Shown: piece by piece, positions 9,772 to 21,085 of the stretch
Position numbering within the stretch: the stretch's first letter is position 1
How the letters are laid out: each line of letters begins with the position of its first letter
Source: Oscillospiraceae bacterium
GTDB lineage: Bacteria; Bacillota; Clostridia; Oscillospirales; Acutalibacteraceae
Reading direction: 5' to 3'
DNA length: 64,000 nucleotides
Assembly (NCBI GenBank): GCA_015066365.1
Contig: SVON01000001.1
Location: 1 to 64,000, forward strand
The notes under the pieces: model-generated
Seen by the model: only the letters and a program-made list of their open reading frames with translations
What the model was told of the DNA's origin: nothing
Databases searched by the model: none
Made by a program: the position numbers and the translations under genes

Positions 9772-11073
9772 ATGAGTCTGAAAACTGCAACCAAACTGGA
9801 AAATGGCCGTGTAGAGCTGGAGATCGAGGTGGATGCCGCTACCTTTGGCGCCGCTGTGGATGCTGCCTACAAGAAGGACGTTAAGAAGATGTCCGTCCCC
9901 GGCTTCCGTAAGGGCAAAGCCCCCCGCGCCATGATCGAGAAGATGTACGGTACCGGCGTGTTCTACGATACCGCTATGAACGATGTGTATCCCTCTGCTC
10001 TGGACGAGGCCATCAAGGAGTCCGAGTATGAGTACGTTGAGGATAAGATTGATCTGGACGTGGTTTCCGTTGGTCCCGAGGGTTTGGTATTCAAGGCGGT
10101 CATCACCGTCAAGCCCGAGGTCAAGATGCGTGGCCACAAGAGCCTGAAGATCACCCGCCCCACTGTGGTGGTGACCGATGAGGACGTCAATGCCGAGCTG
10201 ACCCGCCTGCAGGAGCGCGGTGCCCGTATGGTGTCCGTTGAGGATCGTGGCGCCGAGATGGGTGACACCGTCACCTTCGATTTCGAGGGCTTTGTGGACG
10301 GCGTTGCTTTTGAGGGCGGTAAGGCTGAGAATCACGCTCTGGTGCTGGGCTCCGGTCAGTTCATCCCCGGCTTCGAAGAGAGCTTGGTTGGTGCTACCCT
10401 GGACGCCGAGCTGGACGTGAACGTGACCTTCCCCGAGGAGTATCACGCCGCTGAGCTGGCTGGTAAGCCCGCCGTGTTTAAATGCAAGGTGCACAAGATC
10501 GAGAAGAAGGAACTGCCCGAGATCGACGACGAGCTGATCAAGGATTGCTCCGATTTCGATACCGTTGAGGAGTACAAGGCCGACGCTAAGAAGCGCATTG
10601 AGGATCAGCGCAACGCTGCTGCCGATGCCGAGGTGGACGAGAAGATCGCCGACGGTCTGGCTAAGTGCCTGAAGGCTGACATCCCCGCCGCTATGATCGA
10701 GAACACCATCAACGACCGTATTCAGGATTTTGCCTATCGTCTGCAGAGCCAGGGGCTGAGCATGGACCTGTACCTGCAGTATACCGGTATGGATGCCAAT
10801 GCGTTCCGTGAGAGCTTCCGCGAGCAGGCTGAGAAGCAGGTTAAGGTGCGCCTGGCTCTGGAGTACGTGGTCAAGACCGATAAGATCTCCGTGTCCGACG
10901 AGGAGCTGGAGGCTGAGTTTGCCAAGTTTGCCGAGCAGTATGGCATGGAGGTGGAGCAGGTTAAGGCCGCCATTCCCGCCGCCGCCCTGTCCGAGGATAT
11001 CGCTGTGGAGAAGGCTATGAAGTTCATCCGCAGCAAGGCTACCATCACTACTGAGGGTGAGGATGCCGAATAA
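9772..11073 (+). CDS. tig: Trigger factor
   Basis: VPGFRKGKAPRAMIEKMYG; GDTVTFDFEGFVDG FKBP domain; upstream of clpP. Confidence 0.97.
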   Translation: MSLKTATKLENGRVELEIEVDAATFGAAVDAAYKKDVKKMSVPGFRKGKAPRAMIEKMYGTGVFYDTAMNDVYPSALDEAIKESEYEYVEDKIDLDVVSVGPEGLVFKAVITVKPEVKMRGHKSLKITRPTVVVTDEDVNAELTRLQERGARMVSVEDRGAEMGDTVTFDFEGFVDGVAFEGGKAENHALVLGSGQFIPGFEESLVGATLDAELDVNVTFPEEYHAAELAGKPAVFKCKVHKIEKKELPEIDDELIKDCSDFDTVEEYKADAKKRIEDQRNAAADAEVDEKIADGLAKCLKADIPAAMIENTINDRIQDFAYRLQSQGLSMDLYLQYTGMDANAFRESFREQAEKQVKVRLALEYVVKTDKISVSDEELEAEFAKFAEQYGMEVEQVKAAIPAAALSEDIAVEKAMKFIRSKATITTEGEDAE

Positions 11074-11095
11074 TTTCGGATTTTTTGATTAACTG

Positions 11096-11134
11096 TGATT
11101 TTCCCTGCTCATACTTTGTGGGCAGGGAAATTTC
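11096..11134 (+). terminator. Hairpin between tig and clpP (weak terminator/processing site)
   Basis: TTTCCCTGC...GCAGGGAAA stem (11100-11130) without a strong U tract. Confidence 0.45.
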
Positions 11135-11169
11135 GCCTATATTAAGTATTTTTTTAGGGAGGAATCGCT

Positions 11170-11754
11170 ATGAGTTTTGTACCTTACGTTGTGGAGCAGA
11201 CCAGCCGTGGTGAGCGTAGCTACGATATTTTTTCCCGTCTGCTGAATGACCGTATCATTATGCTGTCCGACGAGGTCAACGATACCACGGCTTCTCTGGT
11301 GGTGGCTCAGCTTTTGTACTTGGAGGGTCAGGACCCCGATAAGGATATCCACCTGTACATCAACAGCCCCGGCGGTTCGATCTCTGCCGGTATGGCCATC
11401 TACGACACGATGCAGTACATTAAGTGCGACGTGTCCACCATCTGCGTGGGTTTGGCCGCCAGTATGGGCAGTTTCCTGTTGGCCGCCGGCACCAAAGGCA
11501 AGCGTTTGGCTCTGCCCAACAGCGAGATTATGATCCACCAGCCTTTGGGCGGTGCCAAGGGTCAGGCCTCGGATATTAAGATTCAGGCCGATCACATCCT
11601 GTTTGTGCGCAACCGGATGAACCATCTGCTGTCCGAGATGACCGGTCAGCCGATGGAGATCATTGAGCGGGATACCGACCGTGACAACTGGATGACCGCC
11701 GACGATGCGGTGCGCTACGGCATCATCGACAAGGTTGTGGAAAAGCGCCCCTAA
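11170..11754 (+). CDS. clpP: ATP-dependent Clp protease proteolytic subunit
   Basis: [14 protein letters not shown] and [12 protein letters not shown] catalytic Ser/His motifs. Confidence 0.98.
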   Translation: MSFVPYVVEQTSRGERSYDIFSRLLNDRIIMLSDEVNDTTASLVVAQLLYLEGQDPDKDIHLYINSPGGSISAGMAIYDTMQYIKCDVSTICVGLAASMGSFLLAAGTKGKRLALPNSEIMIHQPLGGAKGQASDIKIQADHILFVRNRMNHLLSEMTGQPMEIIERDTDRDNWMTADDAVRYGIIDKVVEKRP

Positions 11755-11775
11755 CCTTTCAGGAGGTATAACACT

Positions 11776-13074
11776 ATGTCTACAAAAGACTTGCAGTCCG
11801 GCGTTTGCTGTTCCTTCTGCGGAAAACCGCAGGAGGAGGTGGATCGGCTCATTGCCGGCCCCGGTGTGTTCATTTGTAACGAGTGCATCGAGCTGTGCCA
11901 GACTTTGCTGGATCCGGAGGAGGCCCCGGTACGGCATCGCACCTCCTCGAAAAAAGAGGAGTCCGCACCGCCGACCCTGCCTACTCCGCACGAGATCAAG
12001 GAGAAGCTGGATGAATACGTCATTGGTCAGGATGCGGCAAAAATTACCTTGGCTGTGGCGGTGTACAACCACTATAAGCGCATCTATTACGGCAACGGAA
12101 TGGATGCCGAATTGGGCAAGAGCAACGTGCTGATGCTGGGTCCCACCGGTGTGGGTAAGACCGCCTTGGCGCAGACTCTGGCTCGGGCTCTGGACGTGCC
12201 CTTTGCCATCGCCGATGCCACCACGCTGACCGAGGCCGGTTACGTGGGTGAGGATGTGGAGAACATCCTGCTTCGCCTCATTCAGGCTGCGGATTTTGAC
12301 GTAGAAAAAGCCCAGCGCGGCATCATCTACGTGGATGAAATTGATAAGATTTCCCGTCGGAGCGAGAATCCCTCTATCACCCGCGACGTGAGCGGTGAGG
12401 GTGTTCAGCAGGCGTTGCTGAAGATCCTGGAGGGAACGGTGGCCAACGTTCCGCCCGGAGGCGGACGTAAGCACCCCCAGCAGGAGTTTATCCAGATCGA
12501 TACCACCAACATTCTGTTCATCTTGGGCGGCGCCTTTGACGGCATCACCAAAACCATTGAGAAGCGGGTCAGCACCGGCGCGATGGGCTTTGGCAACCAG
12601 GTCAAGTCCAAAAAGAGCGACGACGTGGCCCTGCTCAAGCAGGTGGTGCCCCAGGATCTGGTCAAGTACGGTCTGATTCCGGAATTGGTGGGTCGTATGC
12701 CGGTGATCACCACGCTGGAAAATCTGGACGTGGACGCATTAGTGCGGATTTTGGCGGAGCCGAAAAACGCCGTTCTCAAACAGTATACGCAGTTGTTTGA
12801 GTTGGATGGGGTAGAACTCTCCTTTACCGACGATGCTCTGCGTGCCGTAGCGGCTGAGACCCTCAAGCGGGAGACCGGTGCGCGTGGTTTGCGTGCGGTG
12901 ATGGAGGGTGTTCTGTCCCAGCTGATGTTTGACGTTCCCTCGGATCCCACGGTAGAGAAGGTACTGATCACCGCCGCCTGTGTGACCGACGGCATCAAGC
13001 CGGATGTAGTCTATAACCCGGATAAGAAGCCCCGCCGTAAGCCGGCGCTGAAATCCAAAAACAATCGCAAGTAA
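11776..13074 (+). CDS. clpX: ATP-dependent Clp protease ATP-binding subunit ClpX
   Basis: N-terminal zinc finger [10 protein letters not shown]...[20 protein letters not shown]. Confidence 0.98.
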   Translation: MSTKDLQSGVCCSFCGKPQEEVDRLIAGPGVFICNECIELCQTLLDPEEAPVRHRTSSKKEESAPPTLPTPHEIKEKLDEYVIGQDAAKITLAVAVYNHYKRIYYGNGMDAELGKSNVLMLGPTGVGKTALAQTLARALDVPFAIADATTLTEAGYVGEDVENILLRLIQAADFDVEKAQRGIIYVDEIDKISRRSENPSITRDVSGEGVQQALLKILEGTVANVPPGGGRKHPQQEFIQIDTTNILFILGGAFDGITKTIEKRVSTGAMGFGNQVKSKKSDDVALLKQVVPQDLVKYGLIPELVGRMPVITTLENLDVDALVRILAEPKNAVLKQYTQLFELDGVELSFTDDALRAVAAETLKRETGARGLRAVMEGVLSQLMFDVPSDPTVEKVLITAACVTDGIKPDVVYNPDKKPRRKPALKSKNNRK

Positions 13075-13093
13075 GCGATAACGATAAACGTAT

Positions 13094-13131
13094 AAATCGG
13101 TCGGTGTGTGGAAGCAGACCGACCGATTTTT
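13094..13131 (+). terminator. Intrinsic terminator between clpX and lon
   Basis: AAATCGGTCGGT-gtgtggaagcag-ACCGACCGATTTTT. Confidence 0.85.
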
Positions 13132-13150
13132 CCCTAAAGAGGTGATATCT

Positions 13151-15493
13151 ATGGCAACCAGAGAAAAACGTATATCCACCATGCCGATGTTGGTGCTACG
13201 TGGTTTGGTCTGTTTCCCGGATACGGTGAATCATTTTGATGTGGGGCGGCTTAAGTCCGTTTCCGCTCTGAACGCCGCGATGGAGAATGACCGACGCATC
13301 TTTCTGGTGACCCAAAAGGACGCGACGCAGGACGATCCCCAACCCGGTGACTTGTATCGGGTGGGCATTGTGGCTCACGTGGAACAGATTATGAAGCTGC
13401 CTCACGATAATTTTCGCATTATCGTAGAGGGCGAATACCGCGCTACCGCGATGGAGGTTGTGCAGCATTCTCCGTATTACGTAGCGGTGGTGGAGGAGCG
13501 GCAGGACCGTCCGGTTGTCCCTGCTCTGCTGGAGGATGCCTTGGTGCGGGAGTGTCGGCAGCAGTTTGACCGGTATGCCGATCTGACCACCAAGATGGCA
13601 CCGGACGTTATTCTGACGGTGGCCACCGACCGCAGTGCCGGTCATCTGGCCGATTATGTGGCCAGCAACCTGAATATGCCGGTGGAAGAGAAGCAGAAGA
13701 TCCTCAATCTTCAGACGGTGCAGACGCGTATGGAAACCTTGCTCCGCATTTTGGACAAGGAATGCCAGATTCTGGAGCTGGAGAAGAAAATTGAGGAAAA
13801 AGTGCAAGAGCAGATGGACGAGAATCAGAAGGAGTATTATCTCCGAGAACAGATTCGAGCCATCTCCGAGGAATTGGGCGAGGGGGATGACCCCATCGAG
13901 GAGTCCGGCGAGTACACCAAGGCCATTAAGGCGTTGGGGCTGCCGGAGGAAATCGCCAATCAGCTACATAAGGAATCTCGCAAACTGGGGAAAATGCCCC
14001 CTGGCTCTCACGAGGCAACGGTGGTACGCACCTATCTGGATACCTGCCTGGCGCTGCCTTGGAACACGACCACCGAGGATTGTCTGGATCTAAAGCGGGC
14101 CCGCAAGATCTTAGATCGGGACCACGACGGTCTGCAAAAGGTGAAAGAGCGCATCATCGAGGCGCTGGCGGTACGGCAGCTCTCCGACGCGATGAAGGGA
14201 CAGGTGCTGTGCTTAGTGGGTCCTCCCGGTGTGGGTAAGACCTCCATCGCCAAGTCGATTGCCGAGGCGATGGGTCGCAAGTACGTCCGGGTTTCTCTGG
14301 GCGGTGTGCGGGATGAGACCGAGATCCGCGGTCATCGCCGCACCTACGTGGGCTCTATGCCCGGTCGGATCATTTCCGCCATCAAGCAGGCCGGCACCAA
14401 GAATCCCTTGCTTTTGCTGGATGAGATCGATAAGATGGGCAACGATTTCCGGGGCGATCCCGCCGCGGCGATGCTGGAGGTGCTGGATACCGAGCAGAAC
14501 AGCGCTTTCCGCGACCACTATATTGACCTGCCCTTTGATTTGTCCGAGGTGATGTTTGTCACCACCGCCAACGATGCCTCCACCATCCCGGCACCGTTGT
14601 ATGACCGTATGGACGTGATCCATCTGTCCAGCTATACCGCCGAGGAGAAAAAGCGCATCGCCAAGCGGCATCTGCTGAAAAAGCAGATCAAGAAGCACGG
14701 CCTGAACGGGAAACAGTTGCGGCTGACCGACGGGGCGCTGTCTCAGATCATCGAGTGCTATACCGCCGAGGCCGGTGTGCGCACCCTGGAACGTCAGTTG
14801 GCTACTCTGTGCCGTAAGACCGCCGCCGCTCTGGTGGATGGGTCTTGCGAAAACGTGGCGGTCACAGTGGATAACCTGGAAACCTATCTGGGCCCCAAAA
14901 AGTATAAGCCGGATGCGGTAAGCCGCCGGGATGAGGTAGGCGTGGTCAACGGTCTGGCTTGGACGGCGGTGGGCGGTGCCACCATGCCCATCGAGGTAGC
15001 GGTGCTGGATGGCACCGGTAAGGTGGAGCTGACCGGCAATCTGGGCGATGTGATGAAGGAGTCTGCCAAGACCGCCATCAGCTACGTCCGTTCCCGAGCT
15101 GAAGATTGGCACATTGACAAAGAGTTCCACAAGAATAAGGATATCCACATTCACGTGCCGGAGGGCGCTGTGCCCAAGGACGGTCCCTCTGCTGGCGTGA
15201 CGATGGCCACCGCTATCGTGTCGGCCCTTACTGGTATTGCGGTGCGGGGCGACGTGGCGATGACCGGTGAGATCTCGTTGCGGGGTCGCGTGATGCCCAT
15301 CGGTGGCCTGCGGGAGAAGAGTATGGCTGCCTATACCCATCGCCTGACCACCGTCATTATTCCGGAGGATAATGCCCCGGATCTGAGCGAGGTGGATTCT
15401 GTGGTGAAGGATAAGACCAGGTTTATTACAGCCCGGAGTTTGGATACGGTCATTGGTAACGCCCTGACAGCCGATCCCTCTGTGGCGCGATGA
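13151..15493 (+). CDS. lon: ATP-dependent protease Lon
   Basis: [18 protein letters not shown]..., [32 protein letters not shown] catalytic Ser; start set to ATG 13151 after AAAGAGGTG. Confidence 0.97.
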   Translation: MATREKRISTMPMLVLRGLVCFPDTVNHFDVGRLKSVSALNAAMENDRRIFLVTQKDATQDDPQPGDLYRVGIVAHVEQIMKLPHDNFRIIVEGEYRATAMEVVQHSPYYVAVVEERQDRPVVPALLEDALVRECRQQFDRYADLTTKMAPDVILTVATDRSAGHLADYVASNLNMPVEEKQKILNLQTVQTRMETLLRILDKECQILELEKKIEEKVQEQMDENQKEYYLREQIRAISEELGEGDDPIEESGEYTKAIKALGLPEEIANQLHKESRKLGKMPPGSHEATVVRTYLDTCLALPWNTTTEDCLDLKRARKILDRDHDGLQKVKERIIEALAVRQLSDAMKGQVLCLVGPPGVGKTSIAKSIAEAMGRKYVRVSLGGVRDETEIRGHRRTYVGSMPGRIISAIKQAGTKNPLLLLDEIDKMGNDFRGDPAAAMLEVLDTEQNSAFRDHYIDLPFDLSEVMFVTTANDASTIPAPLYDRMDVIHLSSYTAEEKKRIAKRHLLKKQIKKHGLNGKQLRLTDGALSQIIECYTAEAGVRTLERQLATLCRKTAAALVDGSCENVAVTVDNLETYLGPKKYKPDAVSRRDEVGVVNGLAWTAVGGATMPIEVAVLDGTGKVELTGNLGDVMKESAKTAISYVRSRAEDWHIDKEFHKNKDIHIHVPEGAVPKDGPSAGVTMATAIVSALTGIAVRGDVAMTGEISLRGRVMPIGGLREKSMAAYTHRLTTVIIPEDNAPDLSEVDSVVKDKTRFITARSLDTVIGNALTADPSVAR

Positions 15494-15509
15494 TGGGGGA
15501 GGGACAGCG

Positions 15510-16100
15510 ATGAATGTACATTCTGCCGCGTTTGAGATGGCGGCCGGTACCTCCTCTCAGTTACCGGTTTCCGGTTTACCGGAGGTGGCCTTTTCCGGTC
15601 GTTCCAACGTGGGTAAATCTTCCCTCATCAACCGTTTGGTGAACCGCAAGGCGTTGGCGCGTACCAGCGCCACCCCCGGTAAAACAGCCACCATCAATTT
15701 CTATCGCTTGGACACGATGCGAATGGTAGACCTGCCCGGCTATGGCTACGCCAAGGTGTCGGACAGTGAGCGCCGTCGTTGGTCTGAGTTGATCGAGGGC
15801 TATTTTGATGACGACCGAGACCTGCGATTGGTGCTCCAGCTGTGGGATATGCGTCACGACCCCAGCAAGGACGACCAACAGATGCTGGAGTATATGGTGG
15901 AGCGGGGTATCCCCTTTATCATTGTGCTCACCAAGTCGGATAAGCTCAATAAAACGGAGCGGGCGAAACGCTTGGCGGCGTTTGATGCGATTTTAGCCGA
16001 CTTAGAGGGTATTACGGTCATTCCGTTCTCGGCGGTGAATGGGGAAGGAGCCGACCAAATCCGGGAGATTCTGGATCAGGTGACCGCCGATGACGAATAA
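15510..16100 (+). CDS. engB: Ribosome biogenesis GTP-binding protein EngB/YsxC
   Basis: EVAFSGRSNVGKSSLINRL, PGKTATINFY, VDLPGYGYAKVS. Confidence 0.96.
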   Translation: MNVHSAAFEMAAGTSSQLPVSGLPEVAFSGRSNVGKSSLINRLVNRKALARTSATPGKTATINFYRLDTMRMVDLPGYGYAKVSDSERRRWSELIEGYFDDDRDLRLVLQLWDMRHDPSKDDQQMLEYMVERGIPFIIVLTKSDKLNKTERAKRLAAFDAILADLEGITVIPFSAVNGEGADQIREILDQVTADDE

Positions 16101-16860
16101 AGAGATTTGGGCGGTTGCTCTGCGGCAATCCGCCATTGACCTGAACTGTCAGCCGGAGGATTTTGAGCGCAACGAGCCTTTGATCACGGTGTCTGCGGCA
16201 TCCCCGGATGCCCGTAAGTATTTGCCGTTGCCCTTTGTCTGCGATATGGTCAGTTATGGCTCTAACGTGGTTGCCACCATCCATCCGCAGTACCGGGATA
16301 TCGTAGAGCGCTATCTGGTGTCTTACCCGGCAGGCAACGCTTTTGAAACGCCCTATATACATGAATTGAGTGAGGCTTTTCTGCCACACGGCTTGGACGT
16401 TTGCTTTATGGCGGAGTATTTTCTGCCGGATGTGGAGCGGTTGCAGGCTTTGCCCTGCACTTATGAACTGAAAACTCTGCACCCGGAGGATTTCTCCCAT
16501 CTCTATACAGAGGAGTGGAGTAACGCACTATGTGCCAACCGTCGGCATTTGGACGTGTTGGCGGTAGGGGCTTATGACGGGGAGACACTTATCGGCCTGG
16601 CTGGATGTTCTGCTGACTGCGACAGTATGTGGCAGATCGGTGTCGACGTGCTTCCTGAGTACCGTCGTCAGGGGATAGCTAGCGCGCTGACCTCTCGTTT
16701 GGCGTTGGAGATCCTTGAACGGGGAAAGGTGCCATTTTACTGTTGTGCCTGGTGCAATATGAAGTCGGCCCGCAACGCCGTCCGAAGTGGTTTTACCCCG
16801 GCTTGGGCAGAGTTGACGGTGCGGTCTACCGATTTGATTAAAGAACTGAACAAGAGATAA
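16090..16860 (+). CDS. GNAT family N-acetyltransferase
   Basis: IGVDVLPEYRRQGIASALTSRLALEILERG acetyl-CoA site. Confidence 0.85.
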   Translation: MTNKEIWAVALRQSAIDLNCQPEDFERNEPLITVSAASPDARKYLPLPFVCDMVSYGSNVVATIHPQYRDIVERYLVSYPAGNAFETPYIHELSEAFLPHGLDVCFMAEYFLPDVERLQALPCTYELKTLHPEDFSHLYTEEWSNALCANRRHLDVLAVGAYDGETLIGLAGCSADCDSMWQIGVDVLPEYRRQGIASALTSRLALEILERGKVPFYCCAWCNMKSARNAVRSGFTPAWAELTVRSTDLIKELNKR

Positions 16861-16899
16861 AAAAGCACGGTATGCAGCTTGCATACCGTGCTTTTTGCT
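16859..16899 (+). terminator. Intrinsic terminator between convergent GNAT and argS genes
   Basis: AAAAAAGCACGGTATGCAGCTTGCATACCGTGCTTTTTG. Confidence 0.9.
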
Positions 16900-16948
16900 T
16901 GCTATAACTGGGTTTTTAAGGTGTGAAGTCGAAAGACTTTACACGCGA

Positions 16949-18688
16949 TTACATAGATTCCGGGGCATCCAACTTCATCATAGACAGGGTGTTGCGCAGA
17001 CCGATGCGCACTGCATCGCACAGAGCCAGACGAGCCAGCATCAGATCCTGATCTACGCCGGACACGTGGCAGGCGTTGTAGAACTTGTGGAACAGGGTTG
17101 CCAGTTCCAAAGCATAGCGGGTGATGCCGGAGGGGTCGTAGTTCTTGGCACACTCCACCACCGTTTTCTCCAGCGAGGACAGGTGGCGGATCAGCTCCCT
17201 CTCTTCAGGAGCGCAGAGCAAAGCCAGCTGCTCTGCGGAAGCCGGGACGACCTCAACGCCGGTTTCCTTCATCTTGCGGAAGATGGAGTGGATACGGGCG
17301 TGGGCGTACTGCACGTAGTAAACCGGATTGGAGGAGGATTGCTCAATGGCCAGGCCCAGATCAAACTCCATCTGGGTGTTGGCCTCCCGCTGGTTAAAGA
17401 AGAAGCGGGCCGCATCCACCGGCACCTCGTCCAGCAGATCGCTGAGCTGAATGGCTTTACCGGAACGTTTGGACATACGCACGATCTCGCCGCCGCGCAC
17501 CAAACGCACCAACTGCATCAGCACCACGTTCAGGTTGTTGCCGTCCATACCCACGGCGTCCATCGCGCCCTTCATACGGGCGACATGGCCGTGATGGTCG
17601 GCACCCCATACGTCGATGAGGGTGTCGTAGCCCCGCAGGAATTTGTTGCGGTGATAGGCGATATCGGCGGCGAAGTAAGTGGGATTGCCGTTGGCGCGGA
17701 CCAGCACCTCATCCTTGATACCTTCCTCTTCACCGTCGCGGTTCAGGTGTTTCTTGGGCTGATATTTCTCGCCGTATTCACCGGCCTTGTACCACAGAGC
17801 ACCGTCCTTTTCATAGGTTAGACCCTTTTCGGTGAGAATGTCGATGATCTCTTTCAGCTCACCGTTGTTGTGCAGGGTGGATTCGGTGAACCAACGGTCG
17901 TAAATAATGCGGTATTTCGCCATATCTGCCTTCATCTTCTCGATGTTCAGCGGCAGGGCGTAGTCGATGAGGGCTCGACGGCGTTCTTCGGTGTCCACCG
18001 ACAGATATTTGTCGCCGTGGACGGCGGCAAAGTTCGCGGCGTGCTCCTTGATGTCGTCACCGTGATAGGCGTCCTCAGGCAGTTCTACCGCCTCTTCGCC
18101 CAACAGGTGCTGCTGATAACGGATATCCAGAGAAAGGCCGAATTTCTCGATCTGGTTGCCGGCATCGTTGATATAGAACTCACGCCACACCTCGTAACCG
18201 GCGGCGTCCAGCACGGAGGCCAGGCAGTCACCCAGGGCGCCGCCGCGGGCATTACCCATATGCATCGGGCCGGTAGGGTTGGCGGAGACGTACTCCACCA
18301 TAACTTTGTGACCGTTGCCGTAGGTGGAGCGTCCAAACCGATCGCCCTTCTCGATAGCCTCGGCTACGATGGCGCCGTAGTAGTTGGGGGACAGGAAGAA
18401 GTTGAGGAAGCCGGGGCCGGCAATCTCCACCTTCTCAAAATAGGTGCCCTCCAGATTCAAATGAGCCACGATGGTCTCGGCAATCTTACGGGGGGCGCTA
18501 CGGAACGCCTTGGCGGAGACCATTGCCACGTTGGTGGCCAGGTCGCCGTGGGTACGGTCACCGGGCACCTCGATAACGAAGGTCGGCACGTCGCCCTGGG
18601 GCAGTTCGCCGGCGGCGATGGCTTCGTTTACAGCGCCCAGGATGGCGTTTTTCAGTTGGGTTTCGGTTTGATTCACGATGGCAGACAT
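16949..18688 (-). CDS. argS: Arginyl-tRNA synthetase
   Basis: VEYVSANPTGPMHMGNARGGALGD HIGH-like motif; DALRM-like C-terminus. Confidence 0.97.
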   Translation of the reverse strand: MSAIVNQTETQLKNAILGAVNEAIAAGELPQGDVPTFVIEVPGDRTHGDLATNVAMVSAKAFRSAPRKIAETIVAHLNLEGTYFEKVEIAGPGFLNFFLSPNYYGAIVAEAIEKGDRFGRSTYGNGHKVMVEYVSANPTGPMHMGNARGGALGDCLASVLDAAGYEVWREFYINDAGNQIEKFGLSLDIRYQQHLLGEEAVELPEDAYHGDDIKEHAANFAAVHGDKYLSVDTEERRRALIDYALPLNIEKMKADMAKYRIIYDRWFTESTLHNNGELKEIIDILTEKGLTYEKDGALWYKAGEYGEKYQPKKHLNRDGEEEGIKDEVLVRANGNPTYFAADIAYHRNKFLRGYDTLIDVWGADHHGHVARMKGAMDAVGMDGNNLNVVLMQLVRLVRGGEIVRMSKRSGKAIQLSDLLDEVPVDAARFFFNQREANTQMEFDLGLAIEQSSSNPVYYVQYAHARIHSIFRKMKETGVEVVPASAEQLALLCAPEERELIRHLSSLEKTVVECAKNYDPSGITRYALELATLFHKFYNACHVSGVDQDLMLARLALCDAVRIGLRNTLSMMKLDAPESM

Positions 18689-19105
18689 TTATGATTCCTC
18701 CTGCACGGTAATGTGTATGGTGTGGGCGGAGCTGACTCCGCCGTTAAAGCCCAGGGTATAGCTGAATTTGACCTCGCCGCCATGGTCGCCCAATTGGCAG
18801 TCCAGCTCCGAGGTGTAGGTACCCAAATCAATGGTACCGTAAGGGGTATAGTAGTTGCAGTGATGCCGCTGATGTTTCTCTAAGATCAGCATACTGGGGT
18901 GGGTGCCGGAGCGGGTCAGGTGGAGCTTGTCTTCACCAATGTCTAGGGTGGTGATGGTGCCCTCCATCCCGGTGGCTTCGGTCTCGTGATAGCACAGCTT
19001 CCAGCCGTGTTCCAGACGTTCCAGTGTGCCGCCGGTGGTCATCTCCACCGTGTCCTGCTGGTCGTCCACCGTTTGGGTGCCGACAATCTTAATGATGGCG
19101 TTCAT
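18689..19105 (-). CDS. DUF1934 domain-containing protein
   Basis: Small beta-rich protein MNAIIKIVGTQTVDDQQDTVEMTTGG... immediately upstream of argS, as in other Firmicutes. Confidence 0.8.
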   Translation of the reverse strand: MNAIIKIVGTQTVDDQQDTVEMTTGGTLERLEHGWKLCYHETEATGMEGTITTLDIGEDKLHLTRSGTHPSMLILEKHQRHHCNYYTPYGTIDLGTYTSELDCQLGDHGGEVKFSYTLGFNGGVSSAHTIHITVQEES

Positions 19106-19107
19106 AG

Positions 19108-19923
19108 TTATCCTTTCTTGTGGCCGGGGCGCACCATTTCTACTGCGTCGGTGACGGTTTCGCCCAAAAAGATCTCCGCTACCTGACTGAATCCCTCAGG
19201 TTGATCGGACACAAAGAATTTGGCGGTGCCGTCGGCACGGTCGGCCAAACAATCCTGTCCTTTGAGACGGTTAGCACACAGCACGGCGGTCTCGCGACCG
19301 GAGTCGATCAGGGCCACGCCATTCCCCAATTCCTTCTGGATGATGGGGGCCAACAGCGGGAAATGGGTACAGCCTAAGATCAGGGTATCCACACCGGCTT
19401 CTTTCACCGCCGCTAGATAGCGGCGCACCATGGGGATGGCGACCGGGTCATCCTCGTGGATCCAACCGCTCTCCACCAACGGGACAAACAGGGGACAGGG
19501 GGTGGCGGTGACCTGGATGGTTGGGTCGATGGCGTGGAGCGCCTTTTCAAATGAGGCGGAGCGCACCGTGGCGGCGGTACCGAGAATGCCCACCTTGCCG
19601 TTTTTAGTGGCGTTGGCGGCGGCTTTGGCGGTGGGGGTGACCACCCCGATGGCCGGCACCGGCAGATGGTCCAGAATGTCCGGGGCCACCGAACTGACGG
19701 TGCCGCAGGCCGCGATGATAAACTTCACGTCGTGGGCCAGAAGCAGCGCGCAGTCCTCTTCGGTATAGTGGCGGATGGTGTCCCGGCTGCGGGTGCCGTA
19801 GGGAACACGTCCGGTGTCGCCGAAATAGACGATATTCTCATGGGGGAGCAACTGACGCAGGTGCCGGACGGCAGACAGACCGCCGAGACCGGAATCAAAT
19901 ACGCCGATGGGCCGATTGTCCAT
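19108..19923 (-). CDS. murI: Glutamate racemase
   Basis: IGVFDSGLGGLSAVRHLRQLLP; AACGTVS and LGCTHFPLL catalytic Cys motifs. Confidence 0.96.
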   Translation of the reverse strand: MDNRPIGVFDSGLGGLSAVRHLRQLLPHENIVYFGDTGRVPYGTRSRDTIRHYTEEDCALLLAHDVKFIIAACGTVSSVAPDILDHLPVPAIGVVTPTAKAAANATKNGKVGILGTAATVRSASFEKALHAIDPTIQVTATPCPLFVPLVESGWIHEDDPVAIPMVRRYLAAVKEAGVDTLILGCTHFPLLAPIIQKELGNGVALIDSGRETAVLCANRLKGQDCLADRADGTAKFFVSDQPEGFSQVAEIFLGETVTDAVEMVRPGHKKG

Positions 19924-19963
19924 AACGGGACCTCCCTTTGAAAAACTTTTCTACCAACTAAAC

Positions 19964-19992
19964 ATCATACCACACAATGACGGTTTGTGCAA
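19964..19992 (-). promoter_or_regulatory. Putative sigma-A promoter of murI operon: TTGCAC-N17-TATGAT
   Basis: -35 complement at 19987-19992, -10 complement at 19964-19969, TGn extended -10. Confidence 0.55.
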
Positions 19993-20080
19993 CGAAAATA
20001 TTTATAAAACTTATCTGTACATTCCGGGAGAATTATGGTAATATTGTTCTATATCATCCGTTTTACGAAAGGTGATTTGT

Positions 20081-21082
20081 ATGGATATTCTGGATCCTTC
20101 CAGTTTTGATCAACTTCAACCGGTGGAAGCAAAGAAAAATAAGCGGAGTTTTCTCCGGTCTAACGCGAATTTTTCCGGCTTGCTGATGCTGGTGCTGGTG
20201 GTCTCGTTTCAGTTGGCGTTCCCGATTGTTTTGGCGGTATGCGTGTTGTTCGGCATCGTCTCTTGGGATGCGGTGAATTTGCCCTATCTGGGACTTGGTA
20301 ATACGGCGTATTTGATTATCTATACGTTAGCCTACGTGCTGGCGATGGGGGCACCGCTGCTGCTTCTGTTAGGGCGGCGGGGTTTTAATCCGCTGAGCCC
20401 CACCAAACGGGTTCACGTGGGCGTTGGTACGCTAGGTTTCGTGACGGCGGTGGGTGTGTGTATGCTGGCCAACGTTATCACCAGCTATTTACTGGCGCTT
20501 TTGTCTGAGGTGGGTATTCAGGCTCCGCCACCGCCTCAGATGATGGTGAATACCCCGGTGAGCTTTGTGCTGAACCTGGTGGTGATGGCGGTGCTTCCGG
20601 CCTTGCTGGAGGAATTGGTGTTCCGGGGTTGCGTGCTCCGTCTGCTCCGTTCTTATGGCGATCTGTTTGCTGTGGTGGTGTCGTCGGTGCTGTTTGGCCT
20701 GATGCATGGCAACATCCGGCAGATCCCCTTTGCCATCATCGTGGGATTGGTGTTGGGCTGGCTGTACGTGATCACCGATAATATCTGGATGTCGATACTG
20801 GTGCACTTCACCAACAATGCCATATCGGTGGTGTGTGAGTACCTGGAGTTCTCTATGACGTCGTCGGAGGCCGGGGCATTGTATTTCAACGTTATTCTGC
20901 GGTTGATCGGTGCCGGATTGGTGGCGTTGGGGCTTTTGATGATCTTCTTCCGCCGCCGTCTGGAACTGCGCAAGAATGCGATTGGTCTGTCTTTTTGGAA
21001 TCGGGTATACAGTTTGATCACCGCCCCGGCGTTTGTGGGTTCGGTGGCGCTGTTTATCGTGTTGATGCTGTTGGAGATGTAA
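20081..21082 (+). CDS. CPBP family intramembrane metalloprotease
   Basis: LLEELVFRGCVLR (EExxxR) and LFGLMHGN (FxxxH) motifs, multiple TMs. Confidence 0.92.
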   Translation: MDILDPSSFDQLQPVEAKKNKRSFLRSNANFSGLLMLVLVVSFQLAFPIVLAVCVLFGIVSWDAVNLPYLGLGNTAYLIIYTLAYVLAMGAPLLLLLGRRGFNPLSPTKRVHVGVGTLGFVTAVGVCMLANVITSYLLALLSEVGIQAPPPPQMMVNTPVSFVLNLVVMAVLPALLEELVFRGCVLRLLRSYGDLFAVVVSSVLFGLMHGNIRQIPFAIIVGLVLGWLYVITDNIWMSILVHFTNNAISVVCEYLEFSMTSSEAGALYFNVILRLIGAGLVALGLLMIFFRRRLELRKNAIGLSFWNRVYSLITAPAFVGSVALFIVLMLLEM

Positions 21083-21085
21083 GCG

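Noticed and set aside
11137-12474. 445-aa minus-strand ORF opposite clpP-clpX
   Set aside because: Shadow ORF in register with both clpP and clpX; spans their intergenic region only because the two genes share a frame.
13075-13150. CIRCE/HrcA or CtsR operator before lon
   Set aside because: No TTAGCACTC-N9-GAGTGCTAA and no GGTCAAA direct repeats; the inverted repeat ends in a U-run and is better read as a terminator.
14213-15340. 375-aa minus-strand ORF opposite lon
   Set aside because: Codon-registered antisense of lon.
16895-17821. 308-aa plus-strand ORF opposite argS
   Set aside because: Codon-registered antisense of argS; argS has full catalytic motifs.
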